Of a stretch of 64,000 nucleotides of DNA, positions 34,521 to 44,146 are shown piece by piece (position 1 is the first letter of the stretch; each line of letters opens with the position of its first letter). Under the pieces are notes generated by a model. That model did no database searches, was not told where the DNA came from, and was given only the letters and a program-made list of their open reading frames with translations. The stretch is from NCBI GenBank assembly GCA_016742275.1, contig JACVCD010000007.1, forward strand, positions 166,312 to 230,311, read 5' to 3'. This DNA is from Gemmatimonadaceae bacterium. GTDB taxonomy: Bacteria > Gemmatimonadota > Gemmatimonadetes > Gemmatimonadales > Gemmatimonadaceae. The position numbers were made by a program, and so were the translations under genes.

Positions 34521-35384
34521 ATGCTCTCCCCCATCGTGGCAGGAGTCTGGCGCATGGCGTCGTGGCAGTGGACGCCACAGGAACGCCTGCGCTGGATCGA
34601 ACAATGTCTCGAACTCGGCATCACGAGCTTTGATCACGCCGACATCTACGGTGGTTACACCGTGGAGGCGCTGTTTGGTGAAGCGCTGGCGCTCAAGCCA
34701 GAACTGCGCGCACAGATGCAGCTGGTCACCAAGTGCGGTATTCAGCTGGTGTCACCACATCGGCCGCATACGCGCATCAAGCACTACGACAGCTCGGCCA
34801 AACACATCGTGCGCAGTGTGGAGCTCTCGCTCGAAGCGCTGCGCACGGATTATCTCGATCTTCTGCTCCTGCATCGACCCGATCCGCTCATGGATGCGGA
34901 TGAAGTGGCCGGAGCTTTTGAATCACTGGCGGGGGCGGGCAAGGTGCGCGCGTTCGGCGTGTCGAATTTCACGCCTTCACAATTCGAACTGCTGCACGCG
35001 CGCTATCCACTGGTCACCAACCAGGTGGAATGTCATCCGTTGCATCGGGCGCCGATCACCGATGGTACGTTCGATCAGGCGCAGCGACTCCGCGCTCGCC
35101 CGATGATCTGGTCTCCGCTTGGGGGCGGCGCGCTGTTCACCAGCGAAGCCACCGATGTGCAGCGTGTGCAGCAGGCGTTGTCGCATCTCGCAGCGCGGCA
35201 TCATGTGAGTGCGGCGACCATTGCGTTTGCCTGGTTGCTGCGGTTGCCCTGCAAGCCGCATCCGATCACGGGATCGCGTCGTATTGGCGTGCTGGAAGAA
35301 GCGGTGGCGGCAACGCGCGTCGAGCTCACTCCACAAGACTGGACTGAGATTCTGGTGGCGGCGACGGGAAGCAACGTACTGTAG
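34521..35384 (+). CDS. Aldo/keto reductase
   Basis: 287 residues. The catalytic tetrad is complete: Asp38 and Tyr43 in FDHADIYGGY, Lys71 in VTKCG and His118 in LLLHRPD. Also seen are AGKVRAFGVSNFTPSQFELL and the NADP-binding C-terminal PITGSRRIGVLEEA. It belongs to the YdhF/oxidoreductase branch of AKRs. It would reduce an aldehyde or ketone with NADPH in the cytosol. Substrate unknown, stands alone. Confidence 0.93.
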   Translation: MLSPIVAGVWRMASWQWTPQERLRWIEQCLELGITSFDHADIYGGYTVEALFGEALALKPELRAQMQLVTKCGIQLVSPHRPHTRIKHYDSSAKHIVRSVELSLEALRTDYLDLLLLHRPDPLMDADEVAGAFESLAGAGKVRAFGVSNFTPSQFELLHARYPLVTNQVECHPLHRAPITDGTFDQAQRLRARPMIWSPLGGGALFTSEATDVQRVQQALSHLAARHHVSAATIAFAWLLRLPCKPHPITGSRRIGVLEEAVAATRVELTPQDWTEILVAATGSNVL

Positions 35385-35422
35385 CCTCCAACACCTATTC
35401 GCATTCAACCTCACATTCACGC

Positions 35423-36256
35423 ATGATGGTTCGTTCAAATCGTGTTCTGCTCGTTTCGCTCAGTGCGGCGCTGATTGCCGGCTGCGCGGCCGGTGATTCT
35501 GCCGCGAAAGATTCTGCTGCCTCTACCGCGACTCCTGTGGCCGCCAGCCCTGTTCCTGATTCGCTGATCGATGGGTGGGCTCAGCATTCACGTGAGCGTC
35601 CTGCACCTGTGGTGCAGGATCCGGGGCCCTTTGTCGCGTCACCGCCACCGGCTGATGCCGTGGTGCTGTTTGACGGCACATCACTCGACGCGTGGATGAT
35701 GGCCGACAGCAGCGCGGCCAAGTGGCGGGTGGCGGATGGTGCGTTTGAAGTGGTACCGGGCACCGGCACGCTCAAGACTCGTGCGGGTTATGGCGACGCG
35801 CAGTTGCACATCGAGTGGATGTCGCCCAATCCGCCTGTGGGAGAAGATCAGGACCGGGGCAACAGCGGTGTGTTCTTCGGCGGCGGTCGGTACGAAGTAC
35901 AGATTCTGGACTCGTACAACAGCGCCACGTATCCCGATGGTCAGGCCGCAGCGCTGTACGGACAGTATCCACCCAAGGTGAATGTCAGCCGGAAACCCGG
36001 TGAGTGGCAGAGCTACGACATCACCTACACGCGTCCGCGATTTGCCGACGGCAAGCTGGTGTCACCGGCTACGCTGACCGTGCTGCACAATGGTGTGCTG
36101 GTGCACGACAAGCAGGCGCTGGTTGGGCCAACGGCCAATCGTGCACGCGTGCCGTACGAAGTGCACGAAGACCGGTTGCCCATCCAACTGCAGGATCACT
36201 CACATCCGGTGCGGTTCCGGAATGTGTGGGTGAAGGATCTCGAAAAGCAGCCGTGA
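35423..36256 (+). CDS. DUF1080 (3-keto-disaccharide hydrolase-like) lipoprotein
   Basis: 277 residues; ATGATG allows the start at 35423 or 35426. Lipoprotein signal with LIAGC, then a Ser/Ala linker. The DUF1080 beta-sandwich begins at VVLFDGTSLDAWM, with DAQLHIEWMSPNP, NSGVFFGGGRYEVQILDSYNS and a C-terminal PIQLQDHSHPVRFRNVWVKDL. This domain is found in 3-keto-glucoside hydrolases and other concanavalin-like carbohydrate proteins. Periplasmic face of a membrane is likely. No sugar operon adjoins it. Confidence 0.88.
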   Translation: MMVRSNRVLLVSLSAALIAGCAAGDSAAKDSAASTATPVAASPVPDSLIDGWAQHSRERPAPVVQDPGPFVASPPPADAVVLFDGTSLDAWMMADSSAAKWRVADGAFEVVPGTGTLKTRAGYGDAQLHIEWMSPNPPVGEDQDRGNSGVFFGGGRYEVQILDSYNSATYPDGQAAALYGQYPPKVNVSRKPGEWQSYDITYTRPRFADGKLVSPATLTVLHNGVLVHDKQALVGPTANRARVPYEVHEDRLPIQLQDHSHPVRFRNVWVKDLEKQP

Positions 36257-36272
36257 GCGGCGTGGGCTCGAA

Positions 36273-36767
36273 CTAGGCTCTCTGTTCCTTCTTGAGTAGT
36301 ACAACCTGACCGGCGTGATACACATTGTGCTGTATCACGCCGTTTAGCATGACGATGTACGGGACGCCGCTGCCGAGTGGTGCGTTGTGAATGCCCGAGC
36401 CAACCTTGTCGAGCAAATGCTCGGACTTGAACGACGCCATGCGCGCGTCGAGTGAATTGCCGGTGGCTTCCACCAGTGCTCGCAGGGCATCCCAATTGGC
36501 TTGTGATCGTTTGCCGGGAGACGGCCAGTCACCGCGCTCGGGTTCGGCGGGCTCACTGCCTCCCAGGCGACGCTCCACTTCCTCCATCCATGCCACCGCG
36601 TGCACCGCCAGTTCGGCGATGGAGTGGGCGCCGGATTCGGGGCGATGAAACGCTTCACTTACCGTGACGTCGCCCAATGCTTCAAGCAGCGCCGGTCCAT
36701 GCCATGCCGGACCGTGCAGCGAACGCCGAAGTTCGCCGCGAAAAAATCGGATAGTGTCAATGGTCAT
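36273..36767 (-). CDS. DinB-like four-helix metal-binding protein
   Basis: 164 residues from the ATG at 36767 (MTIDTIRFFRGEL); the open frame upstream is antisense-type and overlaps the preceding gene. DinB/YfiT histidines are visible in SGAHSIAELAVHAVAWMEEV and VIQHNVYHAGQVVLLKKE, which normally bind one divalent metal. DinB-like proteins include thiol transferases; the reaction here is unknown. It starts 19 bases after the DUF2723 gene and is probably cotranscribed. Confidence 0.85.
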   Translation of the reverse strand: MTIDTIRFFRGELRRSLHGPAWHGPALLEALGDVTVSEAFHRPESGAHSIAELAVHAVAWMEEVERRLGGSEPAEPERGDWPSPGKRSQANWDALRALVEATGNSLDARMASFKSEHLLDKVGSGIHNAPLGSGVPYIVMLNGVIQHNVYHAGQVVLLKKEQRA

Positions 36768-36786
36768 GCGTAAATCTAGCGCGAAT

Positions 36787-39030
36787 CTAGCGCAGCAATC
36801 CTGCGATGCGCGCCAGCGAGTCGGTGCGCTGCAGCAACTGATCACCATTTGTGGTATCGCCACGCGCAATGCGACCAAATCCGACCAACTGTCCAGTGAC
36901 CACGTACGCCGCCGGAATGGAAACGGACGGTGTATCGACCCAATGTGACTGCCGCAGTAGCGCATTCGGGCCCTGATACTGGCGCCAGAGTGAATCACTG
37001 ACGGCGAGATCGATATGTCCACCATCGTAGGGCAGATAGCGTGGATTGCCGGACACCGGTTCATTCACCAGTCGCTGCGTGAGGCCGTGGGTCACGATGT
37101 ACGGTCCAAGTCCCAATGCTTGCGCATAGCCACCGATCGAGAAGTGAATGGGCTGCTTCGGGAAACGATCCTTGATGATTTGCAGCACCATGAGCTGGTC
37201 GCGCGTGAGATAGCCCGGGGGGATCTGCGCGACGATGGGTCCGTGCTCGAAACGCACGGCCTGTTGGAGTTCCACATAGGGCGGGATCTGTGCTGCGCTT
37301 GGCACCAGTGGTGCCGCGAACCAATCCATGTTGAGGTACGGCGTGATGGCGATCGTGACATCAGGCCGGACTCCTTCCACCAGTTGTGCATACCACACCG
37401 GGAAGGAGTCGTTGTCGCCGCTGGTGATGAGAATGCCGTTGGGCTCGACTGACTCGAGTAGATCGCGTCCCCACCGAGCGGTGAAGTCCTGTCCGCGTCT
37501 GGGGGCGCTACTGCTGTTGAGCAATAGCGGAAACAGCGCGAGGCCCATGATCACCGCACTGCGTGACCATCCTGCAGGAGTCGCACGCTCGGCCAATGAC
37601 CCACGCGGCGACAGCGCGCGTGCCGCATGCTGCCACAGTCCGCCAAGACCGAGTCCAACCCACACGCCCCAGGTGGCAAAACTCCACAGGAAGAAGTAGT
37701 CGCGATCGCGCACTTCGCGGGCCACGCTATTGCCCAGGTCAGGCGCCTGTGTGGCGCCGTACTTGAAGTTGAGATAGACGATGAGAGCCGGTGTGAGGGT
37801 GAACACCAGCGGGCCGAAGAAGGCAAACGATGAGCGGTCACGTCTGAAGTGCAACCACCCACCGTACAAGCCGAGCATCAGCAGGCAGAGCGCGAGTGTA
37901 CGCTGAAGACGTGGTGTTGCGCCTAGAACATCGCGCATGGTCTGCCACTCGAAATACTGCCACCACATACCGAACTGCCCAGCGAGTGGTGCCTGACGTT
38001 CAGCTACGCGATGTCCGCCGTATTGATCGCGCGAGACATTGGACAACACCTTGCTCAATGTTTGTCGGCTGAATGTGCAGCTGAGTTGCGGTGGCCCCTC
38101 ACATGCGGTAGGCGCACCAACATTGATGGCCGGATGATACGCCGCGCGAATGGGCTGCTGGAGGAATGGAGTGAGTCCGATGGCAAGCAGCAGCGCGCTC
38201 AGGAGCACCGTGCGCCACGCGAGCAGTGTTTGCGGTCTCTGCCACAGCACAAAAACGCCGAGCGCTGGCAGCGGTAGAAATCCTGCCGGATGATTGGCGT
38301 AGCCCAGACCGCAGAGGTAGGCGATGAGCACGAGCAGACTGGTGGCACGGCGTGAGCCAGGTTGAGCATCCCGCCACTGCATGGCACACCACGCCGATGC
38401 TGCGAGACCCAGCATGGCCACGGTATAGACCTTCTCGTTCACCACGCTCTGGTTCCACACCGTAAAGCTGGTCGCGCCAATCCAGGCGGCAGCAACGGCA
38501 ATGACGGTGCGGGGCGTGCGTGCAATCTCCCAGCCACGCATGGCGCGAAACGCCACGAGAAACCAGAAAGCCGCGCTGAGTGCACTGGTCGTGGCGGCCA
38601 ACAGATTCACGCGGCCGGCGAAGGACAGCGGCACTGGCAAGAGCGCAAACGAATGCGCGAGCAATACGAACATCGGATTGCCCGGCGGATGGGGAATGCC
38701 AAGCACCTTGGCAGCCGCGATGTATTCGCTGGCGTCCCACATGGCGGTGGTGGGCGCCAGTGTGAGCACGTAGAGCAGCAACACCGATGCCCAAACCGCA
38801 GTCGCCACGCGCCATGGCGGTGATTCGCCATCCGGATGGGCTGGTGTGCCGTCACGTCCAGCAAGCACGATGGCGAGTGGTATGCCAACGACGTAGCCCA
38901 GCGTGATGAGCAGCGCGGCGAGCGACGTGCCACCATGCCACAGCAGCGTGTAGCCGATGATCAGCAGAGCAAGCGCAGCGGCGGCTGCAGCGGCCGCAAC
39001 TCGAGTCGAACGGGACGAGAGGACGTCCAT
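36787..39030 (-). CDS. DUF2723 multi-pass membrane protein (glycosyltransferase-like)
   Basis: 747 residues from the ATG at 39030; a GTG at 39060 would add ten residues. The first half has ten or more membrane helices, with the hallmark DUF2723 loop DASEYIAAAKVLGIPHPPGN, followed by FTVWNQSVVNEKVYTVAML. This arrangement resembles GT-C glycosyltransferases such as protein O-mannosyltransferases, which carry acidic residues in the first periplasmic loop. The last 200 residues are soluble (GILITSGDNDSFPVWYAQLV). It may transfer a sugar from a lipid carrier to a protein or lipid; not demonstrated for the family. Divergent from the TonB receptor gene. Confidence 0.85.
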   Translation of the reverse strand: MDVLSSRSTRVAAAAAAAALALLIIGYTLLWHGGTSLAALLITLGYVVGIPLAIVLAGRDGTPAHPDGESPPWRVATAVWASVLLLYVLTLAPTTAMWDASEYIAAAKVLGIPHPPGNPMFVLLAHSFALLPVPLSFAGRVNLLAATTSALSAAFWFLVAFRAMRGWEIARTPRTVIAVAAAWIGATSFTVWNQSVVNEKVYTVAMLGLAASAWCAMQWRDAQPGSRRATSLLVLIAYLCGLGYANHPAGFLPLPALGVFVLWQRPQTLLAWRTVLLSALLLAIGLTPFLQQPIRAAYHPAINVGAPTACEGPPQLSCTFSRQTLSKVLSNVSRDQYGGHRVAERQAPLAGQFGMWWQYFEWQTMRDVLGATPRLQRTLALCLLMLGLYGGWLHFRRDRSSFAFFGPLVFTLTPALIVYLNFKYGATQAPDLGNSVAREVRDRDYFFLWSFATWGVWVGLGLGGLWQHAARALSPRGSLAERATPAGWSRSAVIMGLALFPLLLNSSSAPRRGQDFTARWGRDLLESVEPNGILITSGDNDSFPVWYAQLVEGVRPDVTIAITPYLNMDWFAAPLVPSAAQIPPYVELQQAVRFEHGPIVAQIPPGYLTRDQLMVLQIIKDRFPKQPIHFSIGGYAQALGLGPYIVTHGLTQRLVNEPVSGNPRYLPYDGGHIDLAVSDSLWRQYQGPNALLRQSHWVDTPSVSIPAAYVVTGQLVGFGRIARGDTTNGDQLLQRTDSLARIAGLLR

Positions 39031-39179
39031 GAGGGCAGGGCGGGAAACGGGAGACAACACGCAACCGAAGACGAAGATTCGTCTTCAACTCGGGCAGTTT
39101 CCAGATCGTCACCGATTCGCCCTGTCGATTCACCGACTGACTGCTACCACTACATCAGGGCGCTGTGCACGATGCGTCC

Positions 39180-41426
39180 ATGCGTGCAGCGCGGTGTGCC
39201 GCTGTCGGCGGCTCGGTGATTCTGATGATGTTGGGGCTGGCGAGCGAAGGTCTGGCACAGGTGGCCGGGTCGAGTGCGCTGCCACCTGCGGTGCCACCTG
39301 CTGCGCGTGGCATTGTGCGTCGCGCCGATGGTCGCCCGATGGTAGCGGCCACCGTGTATCTGCTCGAAACGCTCGAAGAAGCCCGCACCGATTCCAGCGG
39401 ACATTTTGTGCTTCGAGTTGGGCATCGCGGCATCGGCACACTGGTCGCGCGTGCGCTTGGACATCTGCCGACAGCCGTGGATGTGGTGTTTCCGCTGGAC
39501 ACGTCTGTCGTGCTGACGTTGGTGACAGCGCCACCGCGACTCTCCGCCGTGACTGTGGTAAGCGCTGGTGAATACCGCGTAGGCAGCGGTCAGCGCGCGG
39601 CAATCACACCCCTCGAGATCGTGCAAATGCCAGGCGCGGCCGCCAATGTGGCGCGTGCGCTTCAGGCTCTGCCCGGTGTGCAGGCGGTGGATGAGGGCAC
39701 TGGGCTTTTTGTACGCGGTGGCGATGTCAGTGAAACGCGTGTGCTGGTGGACGATGCGTGGATGTTGTCACCCGTGCGTGTCGACAATCCCACGGGGCAC
39801 ACGACCAGTACGCTCAATCCCTTTCTGCTCGAGCGCACGGATTTTCTGGCTGGCGCGTTTGGGGCATCGCGCGGCAATGCGTTGTCCGGTGTGGTGCACA
39901 TGCACACGGCCAATCCATCACCGCGGCACTCGGCGTCATTGTCCGCGTCCATTGGCAGCTGGAGTGCCAATGCAGCCACTCGGCCCATGGGTCGCTTCTC
40001 CGCAAGGGCCGCGATTGGGTGGAGTGATCTGTCGGCGCTGGTAGCAGCCTTCGGCAGCAATCAACCGTATGCCCCAACGCCGACCAGCGGATTCGGCAGT
40101 GCAACGGCCGAGTGGCGTACCAGTGTTGCTGGACGTGTTCGGTTGTTTGCTGTGGATCAGCGCGGTCGATTCGGTGTTGGGGAAGCGACTGATCAGGCAA
40201 CGGCCGGTGGTGCGATGCCGCGTGAGGAGGACGGACGCTATCGCGCCACGACCAACGAACGCATGACGGTGCTGTCATGGCGAGACAGCAGCACGCGTTG
40301 GCGACCATCCGTGACGGCCGCTTGGTCCACACACACTCGTGATGAGGCAATAGGTCCTCTGTATCTGGGCACGGCCCTGGATGCGCCACAGGTGATCGTG
40401 TCACTCGCCCGAGTGATGAATGATGGATCGCTGCTGCGCATAGGCGGCGAGCGGGAATCGTTGGAAGCGCAGTACGATGGCGAACTGCGAGGAACGGCCC
40501 GCAATACCTTGTTCGATGTGCGCGCCACGAACCGGCGAACGGCGGTGTTCGTGGAACGCGAGCGTGTGTATCGCGGCGCGCTGCGTGTGGTGACAGGGCT
40601 CCGCAGTGATCACCACACGATCACGGATCGACGCACCTTCGATCCGCGGGTGAGTCTGGCGTGGCAGCATCGTGCTATCGGATTGACGGCAGCGTGGGGG
40701 CGCTATCACCAGGTGGCCGAGCCGCTGTTTCGCCGCACGTCTGATGCCCGGTCGTTTTCACCCATGCGTGCCACGCAGTGGACCCTCGGTCTGCAGTGGG
40801 GCAGTGATACGGCGGGTCTTCGTGTGGAGTGGTTCGACAAGCAGTACACGGACCTTTGGCAGTTGAACCGTGAGCGAAATCCCATTGGTCAGGGCCATGG
40901 GTTCGCTCGTGGAGCCGATGCGCATTGGCGATGGCCACTTGGTGCCAATGGGTCGATGCGAATGAGCTACAGTCACGTTCGCGCTCGGCGTTCCGATCCG
41001 GAGCTCAGTACAACGTCTCTCAAGGCCGGTCCGCTCGCGCCGACTCCAGCCGACATCGCGCATTCACTGGTGACGCTGATGGATTGGCGAATTCGCACGC
41101 TCACACTGAGCAGTGCGTGGCGCGCGGCGTCTGGCAGACCGTACACGGAAATCACCGGATGGAGTGCGCAGTCATCAGCGAACATTCCGATCTACGGCCC
41201 GTCGTTCGGCTCACGATTGCCGCGCTATCAACGCTGGGATGTTTCAGCGAGCTGGTACCGCGCACTCGGTGCTCAGCGCGGACTCGTGGTGTGGGGGTCG
41301 CTCGCCAATCTGCTCGGTCGTGACAACGTCATGCGCTATCGATGGACACCAAACACCAATACGCGCACGCCCATTCTGGCGCCGTTCAATCGTTCCTTGT
41401 TCGTGGGATCCACCTTGTTGCTGTGA
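39180..41426 (+). CDS. TonB-dependent receptor-like outer-membrane protein
   Basis: 748 residues from the ATG at 39180 (a GTG at 39165 adds five). Signal peptide ending near GLAQ, then a carboxypeptidase-regulatory-like domain (GIVRRADGRPMVAATVYLLE), a plug domain (ALQALPGVQAVDEGTGLFVRGG, LSGVVHMHTANPS) and a beta-barrel of alternating Arg/Trp-rich strands. The family takes up siderophores, vitamins or glycans using TonB. The ligand is unknown. Followed after 15 bases by a secreted TPR-like protein and then by a LytS/LytR pair, probably one operon. Confidence 0.87.
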   Translation: MRAARCAAVGGSVILMMLGLASEGLAQVAGSSALPPAVPPAARGIVRRADGRPMVAATVYLLETLEEARTDSSGHFVLRVGHRGIGTLVARALGHLPTAVDVVFPLDTSVVLTLVTAPPRLSAVTVVSAGEYRVGSGQRAAITPLEIVQMPGAAANVARALQALPGVQAVDEGTGLFVRGGDVSETRVLVDDAWMLSPVRVDNPTGHTTSTLNPFLLERTDFLAGAFGASRGNALSGVVHMHTANPSPRHSASLSASIGSWSANAATRPMGRFSARAAIGWSDLSALVAAFGSNQPYAPTPTSGFGSATAEWRTSVAGRVRLFAVDQRGRFGVGEATDQATAGGAMPREEDGRYRATTNERMTVLSWRDSSTRWRPSVTAAWSTHTRDEAIGPLYLGTALDAPQVIVSLARVMNDGSLLRIGGERESLEAQYDGELRGTARNTLFDVRATNRRTAVFVERERVYRGALRVVTGLRSDHHTITDRRTFDPRVSLAWQHRAIGLTAAWGRYHQVAEPLFRRTSDARSFSPMRATQWTLGLQWGSDTAGLRVEWFDKQYTDLWQLNRERNPIGQGHGFARGADAHWRWPLGANGSMRMSYSHVRARRSDPELSTTSLKAGPLAPTPADIAHSLVTLMDWRIRTLTLSSAWRAASGRPYTEITGWSAQSSANIPIYGPSFGSRLPRYQRWDVSASWYRALGAQRGLVVWGSLANLLGRDNVMRYRWTPNTNTRTPILAPFNRSLFVGSTLLL

Positions 41427-41441
41427 GGCTCGATCGCGCTC

Positions 41442-42248
41442 ATGAGACTCGTACACACTGCATTCTTTTCTTTCGCACTACTGTCGTCGACGATGCTTCA
41501 TGTTGACGTGGCGCGCGCGCAAACCTCTGCCGCACCGGCGCGCCAGAATCCGAGTCCGGCACTTCGCTGGGCCGACTCCGTGCGCCGTCTCATTGACGGC
41601 GCCGTGATTCGTGGTGACACACTGGCACTGCGCAATGCCATGCAGGTTGCAGATCGCGCACTCAAGGCCATGCCTGGTGACGGTCTGCTGCTGCACTATC
41701 GTGGCTACGCCACGTATCGTTTGGCAGAGCGAGTGCCGAGCAAAGAAGAGGCGCGACGCGACTCATTGCACGAGGATGTACTGGAGTGGCTCGATCAATC
41801 ATCCGAAGCATTGCCGATGCCGGAGACTTCAGCGCTGCGTTCCATGGCCATGGGGCGACTAATGGCCAACAGCATGTTGCGCGGTATGCGATTGGGCGCG
41901 CCGGCGTCGCGGGCGGAATCCGAAGCACTTGAAGCGACGCCGGCCAATCCGCGCGCGCTGCTGCTGGTGGCGGTCGGCACGTGGTACAAGCCTGCCATGT
42001 TTGGCGGTGGCAAAGACAAGGCGCGTGCGCTGCTGGACCGTGCGTTCGCGGCATTCTCTGCCGATCGTCCGGCTGTTGGGCGTCCGCAGTGGGGGTTGGC
42101 AGAGGCGTGGGCATGGCGTGGCATCATGGAGGCCGATGCCGGACGCACAGACGCCGCGCGTTCGGCGTACGATCGTGCACTCGAGCTTGAGCCGGACTAT
42201 CAGTGGGTGCGGTGGGTGTTGCGTCCGGCGCTGCGACCCGCCTCCTGA
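41442..42248 (+). CDS. Secreted TPR-like hypothetical protein
   Basis: 268 residues with a signal peptide ending near VARAQT. Helical repeats are visible (LRNAMQVADRALKAMPGDGLLLHYRGYATYRLAE and RTDAARSAYDRALELEPDYQW), the second a good TPR. It probably acts in the periplasm as an adaptor for the neighbouring receptor. No enzyme motif. Confidence 0.72.
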   Translation: MRLVHTAFFSFALLSSTMLHVDVARAQTSAAPARQNPSPALRWADSVRRLIDGAVIRGDTLALRNAMQVADRALKAMPGDGLLLHYRGYATYRLAERVPSKEEARRDSLHEDVLEWLDQSSEALPMPETSALRSMAMGRLMANSMLRGMRLGAPASRAESEALEATPANPRALLLVAVGTWYKPAMFGGGKDKARALLDRAFAAFSADRPAVGRPQWGLAEAWAWRGIMEADAGRTDAARSAYDRALELEPDYQWVRWVLRPALRPAS

Positions 42249-42281
42249 CACCCGGTTGTCGCCCAACTCGTACATTCGATC

Positions 42282-43331
42282 ATGACGCTCAACTGGACGG
42301 CAGTGCGTGGACTCGCGATGTACTTCGTGGCGTGGACGCCACTGGTACTGGCGTACGCGCTGCTGGTGGGTGCGCGTCAGGGGTTGCCGGCAGCGTTGGC
42401 GATTGCTGTTGCCGTACAGACCATCGCGATTGCCGCGATTCTTGGTTTGGGTGTGCGCCGATTGGCGCAGCGTTTTGCGCCACACGCGAGTGGACGCCTG
42501 GGTTGGGCGCTGCAGCATGCGGTGTTTGCGGTGAGCTACGCAGCGCTCTGGAATGGCGGTATTCTGCTGGGCATTCGGCAGGACACCGGCTCGTGGTCCA
42601 CCGTATGGCAGTCTGCCTCGTCGTGGTTCTGGTGGCAGATGCTCAATGGCGTAATCGTGTACGCGCTGCTGGTGGCGTGGACGTGGACGCGCCTGTCCAC
42701 CCAACGCGTGGCGTCACTCGATCGCGCGCGACTCGAGGCGGAAGCGCTACGTGTGCAAGCGGAACTTGATGCGCTGCGTGGACGCCTCAATCCGCACTTT
42801 CTGTTCAACACGCTGCACTCCATCACGGCGCTCGCACGTCAGGATTCGGCGCGCACCGAAGAGGCGCTGACCACGTTGGCGGATCTGTTGCGCTACGTGC
42901 TCGACCCAGTGCGTGGTGGCCGAGAGCATGTGCGGCTAGGCGACGAGCTCACATTGGTCGAGCGCTATCTCGCACTCGAGCGGCTGCGTTTTGGCTCGCG
43001 CCTGCAGGTATCGTGGCAGGTAGATGACGAAACGCTCGAAGCCACCGTGCCCAGTCTGGTGTTGCAGCCGCTTGTGGAGAATGCGGTGAAACATGCGGTG
43101 GCCCCGCGTGCATCGGGAGGCACCGTGCAGGTGCGCACGGAGTTTTCGGGCGACACGTTGGTCGTGGAGGTAACGGATGATGGCGATACCGCAGGTCACG
43201 ACAGCAGTGGAACTGGTATCGGTCTGCCATCACTTCGTCAGCGACTCGCGTTGCTGTACGGCGATCGCGCGTCATTGGTCACCCGCCATCTTCCCACCGG
43301 TTTTCAGGTGGCACTCCGGCTCCCTGCCTGA
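42282..43331 (+). CDS. LytS/YehU-type sensor histidine kinase
   Basis: 349 residues. Four membrane helices in residues 1-135, then the His_kinase (PF06580-type) phosphoacceptor motif RLNPHFLFNTLHSI with His172, the N-box LVLQPLVENAVKHAV and the ATP-lid motif SSGTGIGLPSLRQRL. No large extracytoplasmic sensor domain, so it may sense through its membrane part or a partner. TGATG overlap with the response regulator gene. Confidence 0.92.
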   Translation: MTLNWTAVRGLAMYFVAWTPLVLAYALLVGARQGLPAALAIAVAVQTIAIAAILGLGVRRLAQRFAPHASGRLGWALQHAVFAVSYAALWNGGILLGIRQDTGSWSTVWQSASSWFWWQMLNGVIVYALLVAWTWTRLSTQRVASLDRARLEAEALRVQAELDALRGRLNPHFLFNTLHSITALARQDSARTEEALTTLADLLRYVLDPVRGGREHVRLGDELTLVERYLALERLRFGSRLQVSWQVDDETLEATVPSLVLQPLVENAVKHAVAPRASGGTVQVRTEFSGDTLVVEVTDDGDTAGHDSSGTGIGLPSLRQRLALLYGDRASLVTRHLPTGFQVALRLPA

Positions 43332-44146
43332 TGCGACGAGTCGTGATCGTGGAGGATGAGCCGCTGGCGCGCGAGCATCTGCGTGCGCTGGTGGAGCGGC
43401 ATGAGGAACTCGAACTCGTGGGCGAGGCGGCCGACGGATCGCACGCCGTGGCGCTCATCGAGGCGCAGCGCCCCGATCTCGTGTTTCTGGATATTCACTT
43501 GCCGGAGCTCGATGGCTGGCAGGTCCTCGAGCGGCTCACGCAGCATCCGCAGCTCGTGTTGACCACGGCTTTCGACCATCATGCCGTGCACGCATTCGAG
43601 CTTGGCGCTGTGGACTATTTGCTCAAACCATTTGGCGAAGCGCGTTTCAAGCAGGCTGTCGCGCGAGTGCTTGCGCATGCTGCTGTCGAACCGTCTTCAC
43701 TGCCGACGGTTCTCGAGCGTGCGCAGGTCATGCATGACGCGACTCGGCGTGCGTCGCCGCTCGAGCACCTGTATGTGCGGGAAGGGCCACGGGTGGTTTC
43801 CGTTGCCGTTTCGGACATCGTTCGACTGGAAGCCGACGATGACTATGTGCACGTGATCACCACACGCGGGCGGCATCTGATGACGATGGCGCTTGGTGAT
43901 TTGCTGACTCGCCTCGATGGTGCGCGCTTTGTGCGAGTGCACCGCTCTCACGCCGTGAGCGTGCCAGCCATTGCCTCGCTTGAATCGCTCGACGCCGGTC
44001 GTTGGGTGGTGACGCTGCGCAATGGCGATCGCGTCACCACCAGTCGATCAGGAACGCGTGCGCTAAAAGACGCGCAGCGTGATGCTCAGAGCGCGCGCAA
44101 CCGCGTGGGCGCGAGTTCGATTTCGTTGACCACGAACGACACCTGA
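43331..44146 (+). CDS. LytTR-family response regulator
   Basis: 271 residues. Receiver domain with phosphoacceptor Asp54 (FLDIHLPELDGW), acidic VEDEP pocket and K in YLLKPFGEARF; then a LytTR DNA-binding domain (VVSVAVSDIVRLEADDDYVHVITTRGRHLM, RFVRVHRSHAVSV). It is the partner of the upstream kinase and binds DNA as a dimer in this family. Its last 61 bases overlap the end of the opposite-strand putative anti-sigma gene. Confidence 0.93.
   Translation: MRRVVIVEDEPLAREHLRALVERHEELELVGEAADGSHAVALIEAQRPDLVFLDIHLPELDGWQVLERLTQHPQLVLTTAFDHHAVHAFELGAVDYLLKPFGEARFKQAVARVLAHAAVEPSSLPTVLERAQVMHDATRRASPLEHLYVREGPRVVSVAVSDIVRLEADDDYVHVITTRGRHLMTMALGDLLTRLDGARFVRVHRSHAVSVPAIASLESLDAGRWVVTLRNGDRVTTSRSGTRALKDAQRDAQSARNRVGASSISLTTNDT

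Noticed and set aside
34387..35106. Plus-strand frame overlapping the aldo/keto reductase
   Set aside because: Arg/Ser/Cys-rich shadow in another frame; the reductase tetrad is in the other frame.
36768..37064. N-terminal extension of the DinB-like frame
   Set aside because: Antisense-type sequence overlapping the DUF2723 gene end; the ATG at 36767 gives the family start.
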